A DNA stretch of 64,000 nt from Flavivirga sp. 57AJ16 (GCF_028736925.1 NZ_JAQZAT010000004.1:124001-188000), one strand, 5' to 3'. Positions 18,593-27,580 are shown, numbered from the stretch's first letter. Notes: a model not told the origin generated them from the letters alone. Numbers and translations: made by a program.

Positions 18593-20842
18593 TTATATTC
18601 TAAATCGCAATCCCGCGTAATACATACTTCCAAAAATAGGACCATATACAAATGTGGTATCAAAATTCGCTCCAAAAGGATCATCGGCTCCCAAAATAGG
18701 ATTAGACTGTCTTACATTCGTTATGTTTTCACCTCCTAAATATACTTCAAAATTTGGAGAAAACACCTTAGTTACTTGCGTATTTAAAGTAGCAAGTGTG
18801 GGTGTTTTATCTGGTAACTGATATGGTTCAGGATTTGTTACCGTTGAAGAAAAGCGTTGTTCTCCCAACCAATTAAACGTCGCATCAAATTTCCATTGTT
18901 GCCCATCTTCTTGTCTACGGGTTTCATAAGATGTATTTGCAAACAAACGATGGGTTGGCACTAATGGTTTTGATAATTTACCCGAGTTGTAATCTGTTTT
19001 AACGTCATAATATTTATAAGCCATTCGTAAATCGAAATACTCAAATACATTATAATTAAATTCTATCTGAAAACTATTCGCATAACTATCACCTTCCAAA
19101 TTATAGAAACTCACTTCTTGTGGGTTCTCATAATCTACCACCACCTGATTTTTAAAATCGGTTTTATAATAATCTAAAGTAATATCTGCCTTTCTTCCAA
19201 AAAGGTTAAACCCTTGTAAATAAGACATGCCATAGTTCCATGCAATCTCAGGATCTAAACCATAAGCCCCTCCCGACCTCCCCAAAGGGGAGGGATTCAT
19301 AACGTTAATACTTCTTGATGATGAGAATAGTTGCTGATTCTCAGCAAAAATATTAGCACTACGCTTTCCACGACCAAAAGATGCCCGGAATGCTGATTTC
19401 TCCCAAGGTGTGTAACGCACATGCACGCGAGGTGTTACAAACGTACCCAATAAATTATGATCATCAATACGTACACCCGCTGTTAGGTTTAACTTATCTA
19501 AATTATCATAATTGTATTCAAAAAATGCACCAACAGATCTTTCTGTTCTTTCGTAATCCGTAGTATTGACCAGCTCATCATAATGATCGTAAGTATAGCT
19601 CAAACCTGTTTTTATTTTGTGCCTGGAATCACTAATAATGGAATTATAAATAGCATTGGCATACAAACTATTATGCGTAATATCATATAGGTTCAATCCA
19701 AAATAAGAATCTTGTTTATGACTGCTAAATGCTGTTTGAACCCCCAAACTCTGGTAGGGTATCTCAGGATTTACATAACCTAATTTAGCAGATACCTCAT
19801 AACGTCTCGTATCAATTTCACTACCCCATGCATTCGTTGTTAACCTATCTGTATCTGGATTAAAATCAAGCTGCCCAGCTTGCTTTTCATCGTTTAAAAA
19901 TTTCAGATTGATAAAACTCACAAAACCTTTTTCAGTATCGGTATACTGCCAGCGGTTCATAATATTAATTTGATGGTACTTGGGCATATCCATAAAACCA
20001 TCATCATTAACATCATGCTCTTTATTATGGGTATTCCCATGTAAATACAATCCTGTATGCCACTTATCGCTCACCTGAGTATTTATATGTGTATTTAGCT
20101 CCAACCGTTCACTCGAAGCACCGTATAAATTAACAAATAGCTTATCATCAGTAGCCGGTTTTACCAATTCTGCATTTATTTGGCCTGCAATACTTTCATA
20201 TCCATTAACAACACTACCTGCCCCCTTTGTAATTTGAATACTCTCCACCCAGGTTCCTGGAATAAAACTTAAGCCATAGGCTTGTGAAGCACCACGAATG
20301 GATGGGATGTTTTCGGTGGCGATTAAAATATACGGACTATTGAGCCCCAACATTTTTATTTGCCGTGTTCCCGTAACAGCATTGGCAAAATTCACATCAA
20401 TAGACGGATTGGTCTCAAAACTCTCGGAGAGATTACAACAAGCTGCTTTTAACAGCTCATCGCTACTCACCGTAAATACATTGGTCGCTTGTAAATAAGA
20501 CCTGGCCGTGGCTTGTTTTCTAGATTTTACGGTAACAGCATCTAGGTTATCCGTGGGCTGCAACCAATGCTTTACCATTTTAGGAGCCTTGATTGTTATG
20601 GTATCCGTTTTAAACCCTACATAACTAATTAACAATTGTGTATAATCCTTTTTGTAAGGAATGGTAAAGTTTCCATCTATATCCGTTACGGCTCCTACCG
20701 AAGTATTTAGCCAATATACATTGGCTCCCGGTAAACCAATGGGGTCGTTTTTTTCATTTGCTTCCAAGATCGTCCCACTAATTTTATTCTGGGACAACAC
20801 CACCATTGGAAGTATTAATAATATATAAAGTACGTTTTTCAT
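18593..20842 (-). CDS. TonB-dependent outer-membrane receptor, metal-locus type
   Basis: The 749-residue protein imports a ligand across the outer membrane with TonB energy. It has a signal peptide (cleaved near VLSQ), an N-terminal carboxypeptidase-regulatory-like domain (about 19-105: KISGTILEANEKNDPIGLPGANVYW), a plug domain (about 130-235) containing LMxLGxNSPYILI-like and GAGSVVNGYESIAGQIN motifs, and a 22-strand type barrel ending in YYAGLRFRI. It abuts the HMA-membrane gene: its start is one base after that gene's stop. With HMA proteins on both sides the substrate is probably a metal or metal complex such as copper. A ~30-bp palindrome lies in frame around residues 516-525. Confidence 0.9.
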   Translation of the reverse strand: MKNVLYILLILPMVVLSQNKISGTILEANEKNDPIGLPGANVYWLNTSVGAVTDIDGNFTIPYKKDYTQLLISYVGFKTDTITIKAPKMVKHWLQPTDNLDAVTVKSRKQATARSYLQATNVFTVSSDELLKAACCNLSESFETNPSIDVNFANAVTGTRQIKMLGLNSPYILIATENIPSIRGASQAYGLSFIPGTWVESIQITKGAGSVVNGYESIAGQINAELVKPATDDKLFVNLYGASSERLELNTHINTQVSDKWHTGLYLHGNTHNKEHDVNDDGFMDMPKYHQINIMNRWQYTDTEKGFVSFINLKFLNDEKQAGQLDFNPDTDRLTTNAWGSEIDTRRYEVSAKLGYVNPEIPYQSLGVQTAFSSHKQDSYFGLNLYDITHNSLYANAIYNSIISDSRHKIKTGLSYTYDHYDELVNTTDYERTERSVGAFFEYNYDNLDKLNLTAGVRIDDHNLLGTFVTPRVHVRYTPWEKSAFRASFGRGKRSANIFAENQQLFSSSRSINVMNPSPLGRSGGAYGLDPEIAWNYGMSYLQGFNLFGRKADITLDYYKTDFKNQVVVDYENPQEVSFYNLEGDSYANSFQIEFNYNVFEYFDLRMAYKYYDVKTDYNSGKLSKPLVPTHRLFANTSYETRRQEDGQQWKFDATFNWLGEQRFSSTVTNPEPYQLPDKTPTLATLNTQVTKVFSPNFEVYLGGENITNVRQSNPILGADDPFGANFDTTFVYGPIFGSMYYAGLRFRI
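19267..19295. repeat. Palindromic repeat inside the receptor gene
   Basis: The element has arms around CCTCCCC and GGGGAGG with an AAA centre and a CCCGA extension. It encodes about ten in-frame residues (NPSPLGRSGGA) in the receptor's barrel region, between SSSRSINVM and YGLDPEIAWNYG. The same element, slightly changed, occurs in frame in thyA, where it is read from the other strand. Confidence 0.75.
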
Positions 20843-21589
20843 TTAATTGTAGGTTTTAAACAGCATGATAATTGCCATAACAATCATGATGCTATTTTCA
20901 ATAAACGTTGCTTTAGTCATGGGGAGTTTTAGTGCAGTTCCCAAACATGCGCATTGAATCGTTTTCTTATTTAAAAGTGTTCTGGCTACCCCTATCGTTG
21001 TTATTCCTAAAACAACCAATGTGATTATTAAGGCCATTGGGATTTGAATACGCATTAAAAACAAAATGCCCAATACCAATTCTATAAATGGATATACCCA
21101 ACTATAAACAGGTATTATTTTAGCTAGGGGGTCGTACATCTTGAAAGATTCTGGAAAGCCCTTTAAATCTAAAAGTTTAAAAAAACTAAAAACGATGTAA
21201 AAAAGTCCCATGAAATCCAGCATAAAACCGATTCCGTTCCATGGTCTATAATTTATTAGCACAGATGCGACTGTTATATACCCGAAAATTAAAAACAGAG
21301 GAAATAGCTGTCTTAACTCCGATCTTTTTTCTTCTATGGCCTTAGAAGGTTTTTGAGATGCTTTAACCACACTCGGATCAGGCCCGTTCTTTTCAGAAAT
21401 GGCATATTTATCTGGTAACGCATTTTGTAATGTACTTATAGAAATATGGTTAGACATTTCTATAACGGCTTGTGCTTTTGCCAAATCTACGGTAACATTT
21501 AATACACCATGAACGGCCTTAAGTTTTTCTTCTACCGAAGCTTTGCAACCATTACAGGTCATCCCTGTAATTGTATATGTATGTTTCAT
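20843..21589 (-). CDS. HMA domain fused to a MauE/DoxX-like membrane domain
   Basis: The 248-residue protein joins two parts. Residues 1-70 are an HMA domain with the copper-type motif GMTCNGCKAS (C12, C15). After a linker come about four membrane segments (about 95-245) resembling the MauE/DoxX family, with the pattern YDPLAKIIPVYSWVYPFIELVLG and a conserved CACLG near the end (about 210). MauE-like proteins work with redox or disulfide factors; here the HMA head suggests metal delivery at the membrane. The gene directly precedes the TonB-dependent receptor with no gap, which implies coupled translation. Confidence 0.85.
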   Translation of the reverse strand: MKHTYTITGMTCNGCKASVEEKLKAVHGVLNVTVDLAKAQAVIEMSNHISISTLQNALPDKYAISEKNGPDPSVVKASQKPSKAIEEKRSELRQLFPLFLIFGYITVASVLINYRPWNGIGFMLDFMGLFYIVFSFFKLLDLKGFPESFKMYDPLAKIIPVYSWVYPFIELVLGILFLMRIQIPMALIITLVVLGITTIGVARTLLNKKTIQCACLGTALKLPMTKATFIENSIMIVMAIIMLFKTYN

Positions 21590-21624
21590 TTTGATTAAAA
21601 ATTTGAATTAATAAATTTTAAGAG

Positions 21625-21644
21625 ATTCCCTTTTTCAAGGGAAT
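21625..21644. repeat. Short palindrome
   Basis: ATTCCCTTTTTCAAGGGAAT lies between two minus-strand genes of the metal locus. It belongs to the ATTCCC...GGGAAT family found at 15881 and 18573. Confidence 0.6.
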
Positions 21645-21661
21645 GAAAAAAAAATCTATTA

Positions 21662-22090
21662 TCAAATTATAAAGACCTGGTCCAACACTTGTATGTCTGT
21701 GACCAAATTGGGAGGAGAATAATCTTTATGAGGAATTAGTAATTTAGGCAGGGCTTCAAAAAGACCAATATAAGCGTATGTATAGGATGTAATAATTTGT
21801 TGTTGCTCAAAATCCAAATCTTCAAATGAAGAAAGCTTTAATTCATTTTGACCTTCTATGATATCGATCACATCTTTACAACAATGCTTCTTTGTGACCT
21901 TTTCTAAAACACATTGGTCTACCTCCATAGCACACTTGTCGACTTCAGAAAAAATAGAAACAGCTACTAAAACGTCACCGCAAAAATGTTTTTCAATAGT
22001 AAAAGACACTGTCGAAAACAAAACGAGTGATGCCAGAAGCATTGAAAAGCTTTTATGTAATACCTTTTTTATCACAGAACAAAAATACAA
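21662..22090 (-). CDS. HYC_CC_PP family protein
   Basis: The 142-residue protein has an N-terminal hydrophobic segment and the three motifs that name this Bacteroidota family: a His-x-Cys motif (EKHFCGDVLV), a Cys-Cys motif (KKHCCKDVID) and a Pro-Pro motif near the C-terminus (DYSPPNL). Additional cysteines sit between them (KCAMEVDQCVLE). Such proteins occur beside TonB-dependent receptors and HMA proteins and are thought to be metal-related; the function is not established. The start at MYFCSVIKK may be one of two (another Met lies at residue 17). It heads the minus-strand metal cluster. Confidence 0.8.
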   Translation of the reverse strand: MYFCSVIKKVLHKSFSMLLASLVLFSTVSFTIEKHFCGDVLVAVSIFSEVDKCAMEVDQCVLEKVTKKHCCKDVIDIIEGQNELKLSSFEDLDFEQQQIITSYTYAYIGLFEALPKLLIPHKDYSPPNLVTDIQVLDQVFII

Positions 22091-22188
22091 AAATTTGAAA
22101 TTGGAAGTGTTTTTTTATTAAATGATTAACAGTGAACGCATCTTGACTTTTTTATTATAATTCAGATTAAGCCTTAAAAAGGGCTCAC

Positions 22189-22617
22189 TTAGCCTCTAAT
22201 TCTGTGATAATAAAAAGCAGGCAATAATAAGAGTAAAATAATAGGTTGGATTAAAAAACGACGCACATTAAAAAACATATAGTAGTCTTCTTGCCTGGGG
22301 TTAACAACAAAATACAAATAGATGGCTAGCAGAATAACAAAAGCTGTGATGTAGATATAAACAGAAAATTTAATGATGCCTTTATCTTTAAAAAACACAT
22401 ATAAAATAGCCAATGAAATTAAAGTATTTAATAAATACCGTAATGTTGTGAAACTTACTAATTTTGCTAATTCGCGTCTAGGGCTATCTATATACAGGTA
22501 ATCGTTCTGAAAAAAGGTTAAATACGGGTCATAAAACAACTCACCTTCATAAAACCTGATTAAAATCAATAATCCGAAAAGGACGGACAGCCATATATAT
22601 TTAACCCATTTATCCAT
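22189..22617 (-). CDS. Exosortase F system-associated membrane protein
   Basis: A 142-residue protein with about four hydrophobic segments and the motif RFYEGELFYDPYLTFFQNDYLY after the first, characteristic of the small protein that accompanies XrtF in Flavobacteriaceae. The end is a Tyr/His-rich segment (LLLPAFYYHRIRG). It overlaps the end of xrtF by 8 bp and is surely co-transcribed with it. Its molecular role is not known. Confidence 0.85.
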   Translation of the reverse strand: MDKWVKYIWLSVLFGLLILIRFYEGELFYDPYLTFFQNDYLYIDSPRRELAKLVSFTTLRYLLNTLISLAILYVFFKDKGIIKFSVYIYITAFVILLAIYLYFVVNPRQEDYYMFFNVRRFLIQPIILLLLLPAFYYHRIRG

Positions 22618-23161
22618 CTCTCTTTTTTAATTTAGAAAACCGATTCACCCAAAAAATCCATAGTAAAAAAACCATCCCATAAATAATTGCCGGAAAAACA
22701 ACCGCATGCAAAATATGTTCTTTCTCTGGGTAGTGATACAAACCCATGGTTAGTATAACAATACGAATTAAGTTTGCCATATAAATTAAAACACTCCCTA
22801 CAAGTATATACAAAAATGTTGTTTTTAACTTGCCGGAAAATGCCATTATAAATGATATAAACAAGATGATAACACTAATGGAATTACAGCCTTCAATAAT
22901 ACGTACCAAATATTTACCGTTAACAACCAATTTCATTGATGGTTCATCTGCATGTGGCAAAGCCTTTACATCATACCCAAAAGTATTCAATAATGTTTCG
23001 GTTTGTAAGGAAATGAGATGCGTGAAATAATCTGGGAAAAACCTGGAACCGTTTGAAAAATCAAGATAAAATTTATAAAGCAACGAAAAAGATATATATA
23101 CTAACAGAAACGTACCTATAAACTTTATAACAGACTTATATTTTACAAAGAGTTCTTTCAA
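22610..23161 (-). CDS. xrtF: Exosortase family protein XrtF
   Basis: Exosortases are membrane cysteine proteases thought to process proteins carrying a C-terminal sorting tail. The 183-residue protein has about five membrane segments and the three catalytic-type residues in their expected contexts: Cys in EGCNSISV (C92), Arg in ANLIRIVIL (R133) and His in ILHAVVFP (H152). The length and the partner gene match the XrtF subfamily. No sorted substrate with a matching tail is visible in this window. Confidence 0.9.
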   Translation of the reverse strand: MKELFVKYKSVIKFIGTFLLVYISFSLLYKFYLDFSNGSRFFPDYFTHLISLQTETLLNTFGYDVKALPHADEPSMKLVVNGKYLVRIIEGCNSISVIILFISFIMAFSGKLKTTFLYILVGSVLIYMANLIRIVILTMGLYHYPEKEHILHAVVFPAIIYGMVFLLWIFWVNRFSKLKKRDG

Positions 23162-23239
23162 TTAATAACGTTAAAATTATACAAAACCGAATATCGAAAT
23201 TACATCTTTTTAAATACTTTTACCAAAACTTTTGAAGTT

Positions 23240-23695
23240 ATGATTTTTGAACAATTAAAGCCACAGGTAGAAGCCCTTGTTTTTAATACAAAAAAAACGG
23301 TTGATGAGCGTTTATTAAGTATTTGCAAATTATTGGAAACAAACATTGAATACTACAACTGGGTTGGTTTTTATTTTAGAAACGGTGACAAAGAAGAATT
23401 ACATTTAGGCCCTTACGTGGGAGCACCTACAGATCATAAAGTAATTCCTTTTGGAAAAGGTATTTGCGGACAAGTAGCCGTTAGTAATGAAAATTTTGTA
23501 GTACCGGATGTAACCGCACAAGACAATTATATAGCCTGTAGCATCACTGTTAAAGCAGAAATTGTTGTTCCAATTTTTGTAAATGGAGAAAACATAGGTC
23601 AAATAGATATTGATTCTAATACACCCGACCCTTTTACCGAAGCTGATGAACGTTTTTTAGAGTTTGTTTGTGCTCAAGTAGCTAAACTATTTTAG
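23240..23695 (+). CDS. msrC: GAF-domain free methionine-(R)-sulfoxide reductase
   Basis: This enzyme reduces the R form of free methionine sulfoxide. The 151-residue GAF domain contains GFYFRNGDKEELHLGPYVG, GKGICGQVA (C76) and NYIACS (C100), then AEIVVPIFVNGENIGQIDIDS, close to the fRMsr family pattern. Of the three cysteines seen in the E. coli enzyme, the first and last are present with the right 24-residue spacing, while the middle one is a non-Cys residue. It is monocistronic, divergent from xrtF by 78 bp. Confidence 0.85.
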   Translation: MIFEQLKPQVEALVFNTKKTVDERLLSICKLLETNIEYYNWVGFYFRNGDKEELHLGPYVGAPTDHKVIPFGKGICGQVAVSNENFVVPDVTAQDNYIACSITVKAEIVVPIFVNGENIGQIDIDSNTPDPFTEADERFLEFVCAQVAKLF

Positions 23696-23698
23696 GTT

Positions 23699-23792
23699 CA
23701 AAATTCTAAATTCCAGATTTAAAATTTGAGAAACCTGAAACTTTGAATTTCAAACTTCAAACTTCAAACTTTGAACTTTGAACTTTGAACTC
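23699..23792. repeat. Low-complexity AAACTTC/AACTTTG repeat
   Basis: Downstream of the fRMsr gene a run of near-heptamer units (CAAACTTC then GAACTTTG) is repeated several times. It has no coding content. The rest of the gap up to purH holds a short inverted repeat (ACCATT...AATGGT around 23819-23841), a MITE-like element and a promoter. Confidence 0.6.
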
Positions 23793-23895
23793 TTAGTGCT
23801 AACAACTTCCCTTTTTATACCATTACTTGTTTGAAATGGTATTAGTTAAAAAATCACTTCCTTTTTTAAAAATTCTAAGCTTGTTTTTTAAAGTA

Positions 23896-24106
23896 ATACC
23901 AAATGAATTTTAAAATGATTGGTAATAAATTTGAATTATATTTTCTTTAGATGAGATAAAAAAACATAAGCATAGCCTAGTTAAGGATATGTTTTTTATT
24001 GAAATATAAAGGAAATAGAAATCGAAGATTCAAGAACACCAATTATAAAAATAAAAGATAGTGAGCTAAACGGATTTAACCAGTTATTTTGAAGTTTATT
24101 TGGTAT
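23896..24106. mobile_element. MITE-like element, diverged copy B (211 bp)
   Basis: Bounded by inverted ends ATACCAAAT ... ATTTGGTAT. Its inside keeps the words TATTGAAATAT, AATCGAAGATTCA and TGAGCTAAAC in the same order as copies A and C, but most of the rest differs. It ends 8 bp before a TACTTTTG promoter element of purH, and it may itself supply the -33 box. Confidence 0.7.
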
Positions 24107-24121
24107 AAATAAGTACTTTTG
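24088..24121 (+). promoter_or_regulatory. Probable promoter of purH, overlapping a MITE end
   Basis: TACTTTTG (24114-24121) matches the -7 consensus TAnnTTTG. A TTTG at 24088-24091, 22 bp upstream and inside the MITE-like element, could be the -33 box; the usual spacing is 19-21 bp. The purH start is 88 bp downstream. Confidence 0.5.
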
Positions 24122-24209
24122 CAATTATTTAAATTTTTCAGCTTAAAACCCTGAAAAACAACAGCAATCTCATTCTTAACACAAGAATTAAAAACATAAC
24201 ACGACACTA

Positions 24210-25742
24210 ATGAGCAACGAAAAAACTATTAAATCTGCATTAATCTCAGTATTTAGTAAAGACGGTTTAGAACCTATTGTAAAAAAATTAAATGAACAAG
24301 GTGTTACCATATACTCTACTGGCGGGACTCAAAAATTTATAAACGATTTAGGTATAGACGTCGTTCCTGTTGAAGAGGTGACCTCTTATCCTTCTATTCT
24401 CGGTGGTCGTGTAAAAACATTACACCCTAAAGTTTTTGGGGGCATTTTAAACAGGCAGAACCATGATGGTGATGTGGCAGAATTAGCCGCATTTGAAATC
24501 CCTCAAATAGATGTGGTTATTGTTGATCTATATCCGTTTGAAAAAACAGTGGCTTCAGGTGCTAGTGAACAAGATATTATTGAAAAAATTGATATCGGTG
24601 GTATTTCGTTAATTCGTGCTGCCGCTAAAAACTATGCGGATGTTATTTGTGTATCATCCGTAGACGATTATGCCGAATTTTTAGACCTGATTTCTGAAAA
24701 CAATGGTACTATTTCAGAAGAAAACAGAAAACGTTTTGCAGGCAAAGCCTTTAACATATCCTCACATTACGACACGGCTATTTTTAACTACTTTAACAAA
24801 AATCATGATGAAGCTGCTTTAAAGATCAGCGAAACTAAAGGAAAGGTATTGCGTTATGGAGAAAACCCTCACCAAAGAGGCTTTTTCTTTGGAAACTTTG
24901 ATGAACTGTTCACAAAGCTTCACGGTAAAGAATTAAGTTATAACAATCTTTTGGATGTTGATGCTGCCGTAAATTTAATGACTGAATTTAAAAACGACCT
25001 ACCAACTTTTGCCATTTTAAAACACAACAACGCCTGTGGTTTGGCACAACGCAACACGCTACACCAAGCTTATGTAGATGCTTTAGCAGGAGATCCAGTT
25101 TCTGCTTTTGGAGGTGTTTTAATTAGCAATACTGAAATTGATGTTGCTACAGCAGGCGACATACATAAGCTATTCTGTGAAGTTGTTATTGCTCCTTCAT
25201 TTTCGGCAGAAGCCCTAACAATGCTTCAAGGTAAAAAGAATCGTATTATACTAGTGCTTCACGATATTGAATTACCGAACATGAATGTTAGAAGTTGTTT
25301 AAATGGTGTATTACTTCAAGACAGGAATAATATTACCGATACTATTGAAGGTTTAACAAATGTTACAAATTCAAACCCTAACGATAGTGAGTTGGAAGAT
25401 TTAATATTTGCTTCAAAAATTTGCAAACACACAAAATCCAACACCATAGTATTAGCAAAAAACAAGCAATTATGTGCCAGCGGCACAGGGCAAACCAGTC
25501 GCGTTGATGCTCTAGAACAAGCGATCCATAAAGCAAATTCATTTAATTTTGACTTGAAAGGAGCTGCCATGGCAAGCGATGCTTTTTTCCCTTTCCCAGA
25601 CTGTGTCGAAATTGCAAAAAATGCCGGTATAACTGCTGTTATTCAACCTGGTGGTTCTATAAAAGACCAGTTAAGCATCGATTATTGTAATGAAAACAAT
25701 TTAGCTATGGTTTTTACTGGCACACGTCATTTTAAACATTAA
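24210..25742 (+). CDS. purH: Bifunctional AICAR transformylase / IMP cyclohydrolase PurH
   Basis: PurH catalyses the last two steps of IMP synthesis. The 510-residue protein begins with the MGS-like IMP cyclohydrolase domain (SALISVFSKDGLEPIVKKL, STGGTQKFI, GRVKTLHPKVFGGIL) up to about residue 200, followed by the AICARFT domain with RYGENPHQRG, FAILKHNNACGLA and the catalytic Lys-His pair in LKHNN. The end DAFFPFPDCVEIAKNAGITAVIQPGGSIKDQ is the usual C-terminal block. Length is normal and no break is seen. The gene is monocistronic here, with a promoter within 100 bp upstream. Confidence 0.97.
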   Translation: MSNEKTIKSALISVFSKDGLEPIVKKLNEQGVTIYSTGGTQKFINDLGIDVVPVEEVTSYPSILGGRVKTLHPKVFGGILNRQNHDGDVAELAAFEIPQIDVVIVDLYPFEKTVASGASEQDIIEKIDIGGISLIRAAAKNYADVICVSSVDDYAEFLDLISENNGTISEENRKRFAGKAFNISSHYDTAIFNYFNKNHDEAALKISETKGKVLRYGENPHQRGFFFGNFDELFTKLHGKELSYNNLLDVDAAVNLMTEFKNDLPTFAILKHNNACGLAQRNTLHQAYVDALAGDPVSAFGGVLISNTEIDVATAGDIHKLFCEVVIAPSFSAEALTMLQGKKNRIILVLHDIELPNMNVRSCLNGVLLQDRNNITDTIEGLTNVTNSNPNDSELEDLIFASKICKHTKSNTIVLAKNKQLCASGTGQTSRVDALEQAIHKANSFNFDLKGAAMASDAFFPFPDCVEIAKNAGITAVIQPGGSIKDQLSIDYCNENNLAMVFTGTRHFKH

Positions 25743-26383
25743 ATTCATTTAAAGTTTTAGAATTATAGCGAAAACGAGTCATTTTTTAGTCCATTGAAAA
25801 ACTTTAAATGAGTTCAATAAAAGAATGTCTTGAAACGAACTATCCCTACCTAGTTGGCAGACAGGCTCGAGGCCGAGCCATAGAGGTATACATCGGCTTT
25901 AGTTTATCTTGAGTACTTCGGCTGCCTGCCCGTCCCGCAGGCGGGCGCTCAGCATAAACGCTAGTCGAAAGGCTCAGTACATGTTTCGCTCGTTTCTTAC
26001 CCAATCCCTGCCTCGCCGGCAGGCAGGAAGTTGAGCACATGTTTTGTCCTTAGGGTCTTAAACCGAAATTCTGTTATCTAGATTCCTGTTTTATTCATTG
26101 TTTTCTATTTTATATCAATGAAATCATGAATCCTACGATGTCATGGAAATAACAATCCTGTCTAACGGCAGGCAGGCCCAACGCTGAGCGTCGAGGAATG
26201 CTTTTCGATATAATTGCAAAAGAAATATATGGTTTTTTAGCCATCTAAAAATCAACAAAAAACGTATTATTAAACTATAGTATTTTTTAATAAAATTTGA
26301 ACAGACTTAAAACCCATATATTTATTAACTTTTATTACATTTACGGGATTCGTTTTTTAAACCACTTAAATTATTAATAGCGC
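25743..26383. repeat. Repeat-rich gap between purH and mreB (641 bp)
   Basis: No gene is visible. An A/T-rich inverted repeat (TCATTTAAAGTTTT and AAAACTTTAAATGA, 25746-25811) follows purH and may terminate it. Then GC-rich nested palindromes appear: CTGCCTGCCCGTCCCGCAGG near 25922, CCTGCCTCGCCGGCAGG near 26008 and AACGGCAGGCAGGC near 26165, with scraps of TACTTCGGCTGCC and TTGAGCACATG. The last 150 bp before mreB is plain A/T-rich DNA with no clear promoter. Confidence 0.6.
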
Positions 26384-27412
26384 ATGGGCTTTTTTGACTT
26401 CCTAACCGAAGAAATTGCAATAGATCTAGGAACTGCAAACACTCTTATTATCCATAACGACAAAGTTGTTGTCGATTCACCTTCCATTGTTGCACGAGAT
26501 CGAATTTCCGGCAAAATTATTGCCGTTGGTCAAGAAGCCAGTTTGATGCAAGGAAAAACGCACGAAAACATTAAAACCATTCGCCCTTTAAAGGATGGTG
26601 TTATTGCAGATTTTGATGCGTCCGAACAAATGATAAGTATGTTTATTAAAAACATACCCGCTTTAAAAAAGAAGTTTTTTACGCCTGCACTTCGTATGGT
26701 TATATGTATTCCATCAGGAATTACAGAAGTAGAAATGCGTGCTGTAAAGGAAAGTGCAGAACGTGTAAATGGTAAAGAGGTTTATTTAATACATGAACCC
26801 ATGGCAGCTGCTATAGGTATTGGTGTAGACATCATGCAGCCTAAAGGAAATATGGTCGTGGATATAGGTGGCGGTACTACAGAAATTGCTGTGATAGCGC
26901 TTGGAGGTATTGTCTGTGACAAATCCGTAAAAATTGCAGGTGATGTTTTTACAAATGATATTGTTTACTATATGCGTACACAACACAACTTATATGTTGG
27001 TGAACGTACTGCAGAAAAAATAAAAATACAAATAGGTGCTGCTACCGAAGATTTAGAATTACCGCCAGAAGACATGAGTGTTCAAGGACGTGATCTATTA
27101 ACTGGTAAACCTAAACAAGTATCTATTTCACATAGAGAAATTGCTAAAGCTTTAGATAAATCTATCTTAAGGATCGAGGATGCCGTTATGGAAACCTTAT
27201 CCCAAACCCCTCCTGAATTGGCTGCAGATATATACAACACCGGTATTTATTTAGCTGGTGGTGGCTCGATGTTACGAGGTTTGGACAAACGTTTATCCCA
27301 AAAAACAGACCTCCCCGTTTACATAGCCGAGGATCCATTGCGTGCTGTTGTTAGAGGTACTGGTATTACACTTAAAAATTTACCTAAATATAAAAGTGTA
27401 TTGATAAAATAG
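26384..27412 (+). CDS. mreB: Rod shape-determining protein MreB
   Basis: MreB is the bacterial actin that guides side-wall synthesis. The 342-residue protein has the ATP-binding motifs of the actin family: IAIDLGTANTLI near residue 12, MVVDIGGGTTEIAVI at about 157-171 and YLAGGGSMLRGLDKRL near 290. It lacks a membrane-binding extra N-terminus (it begins MGFFDFLTEEIA, which includes the usual short amphipathic start). It is the first gene of a five-gene shape operon, followed by mreC after 168 bp. Confidence 0.97.
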   Translation: MGFFDFLTEEIAIDLGTANTLIIHNDKVVVDSPSIVARDRISGKIIAVGQEASLMQGKTHENIKTIRPLKDGVIADFDASEQMISMFIKNIPALKKKFFTPALRMVICIPSGITEVEMRAVKESAERVNGKEVYLIHEPMAAAIGIGVDIMQPKGNMVVDIGGGTTEIAVIALGGIVCDKSVKIAGDVFTNDIVYYMRTQHNLYVGERTAEKIKIQIGAATEDLELPPEDMSVQGRDLLTGKPKQVSISHREIAKALDKSILRIEDAVMETLSQTPPELAADIYNTGIYLAGGGSMLRGLDKRLSQKTDLPVYIAEDPLRAVVRGTGITLKNLPKYKSVLIK

Positions 27413-27580
27413 CATACCTATTAAACATCAAAATAATGTATATAAATTGTTTCTTTTTTGCTTATTCTCCCTTTAAAAATATAACCATAACAAAGGCTAT
27501 GTTTAAATTTTCGGCCTTGACTCATCAAAAAATAATTCAATTTATTTATACATAATTCCGAAATTCAATAGGTAGACAAC

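Noticed and set aside
25846-26040. Small minus-strand frame in the purH-mreB gap
   Set aside because: It consists of GC-rich palindromic repeats; the Arg/Ala/Gly-rich product is a repeat translation.
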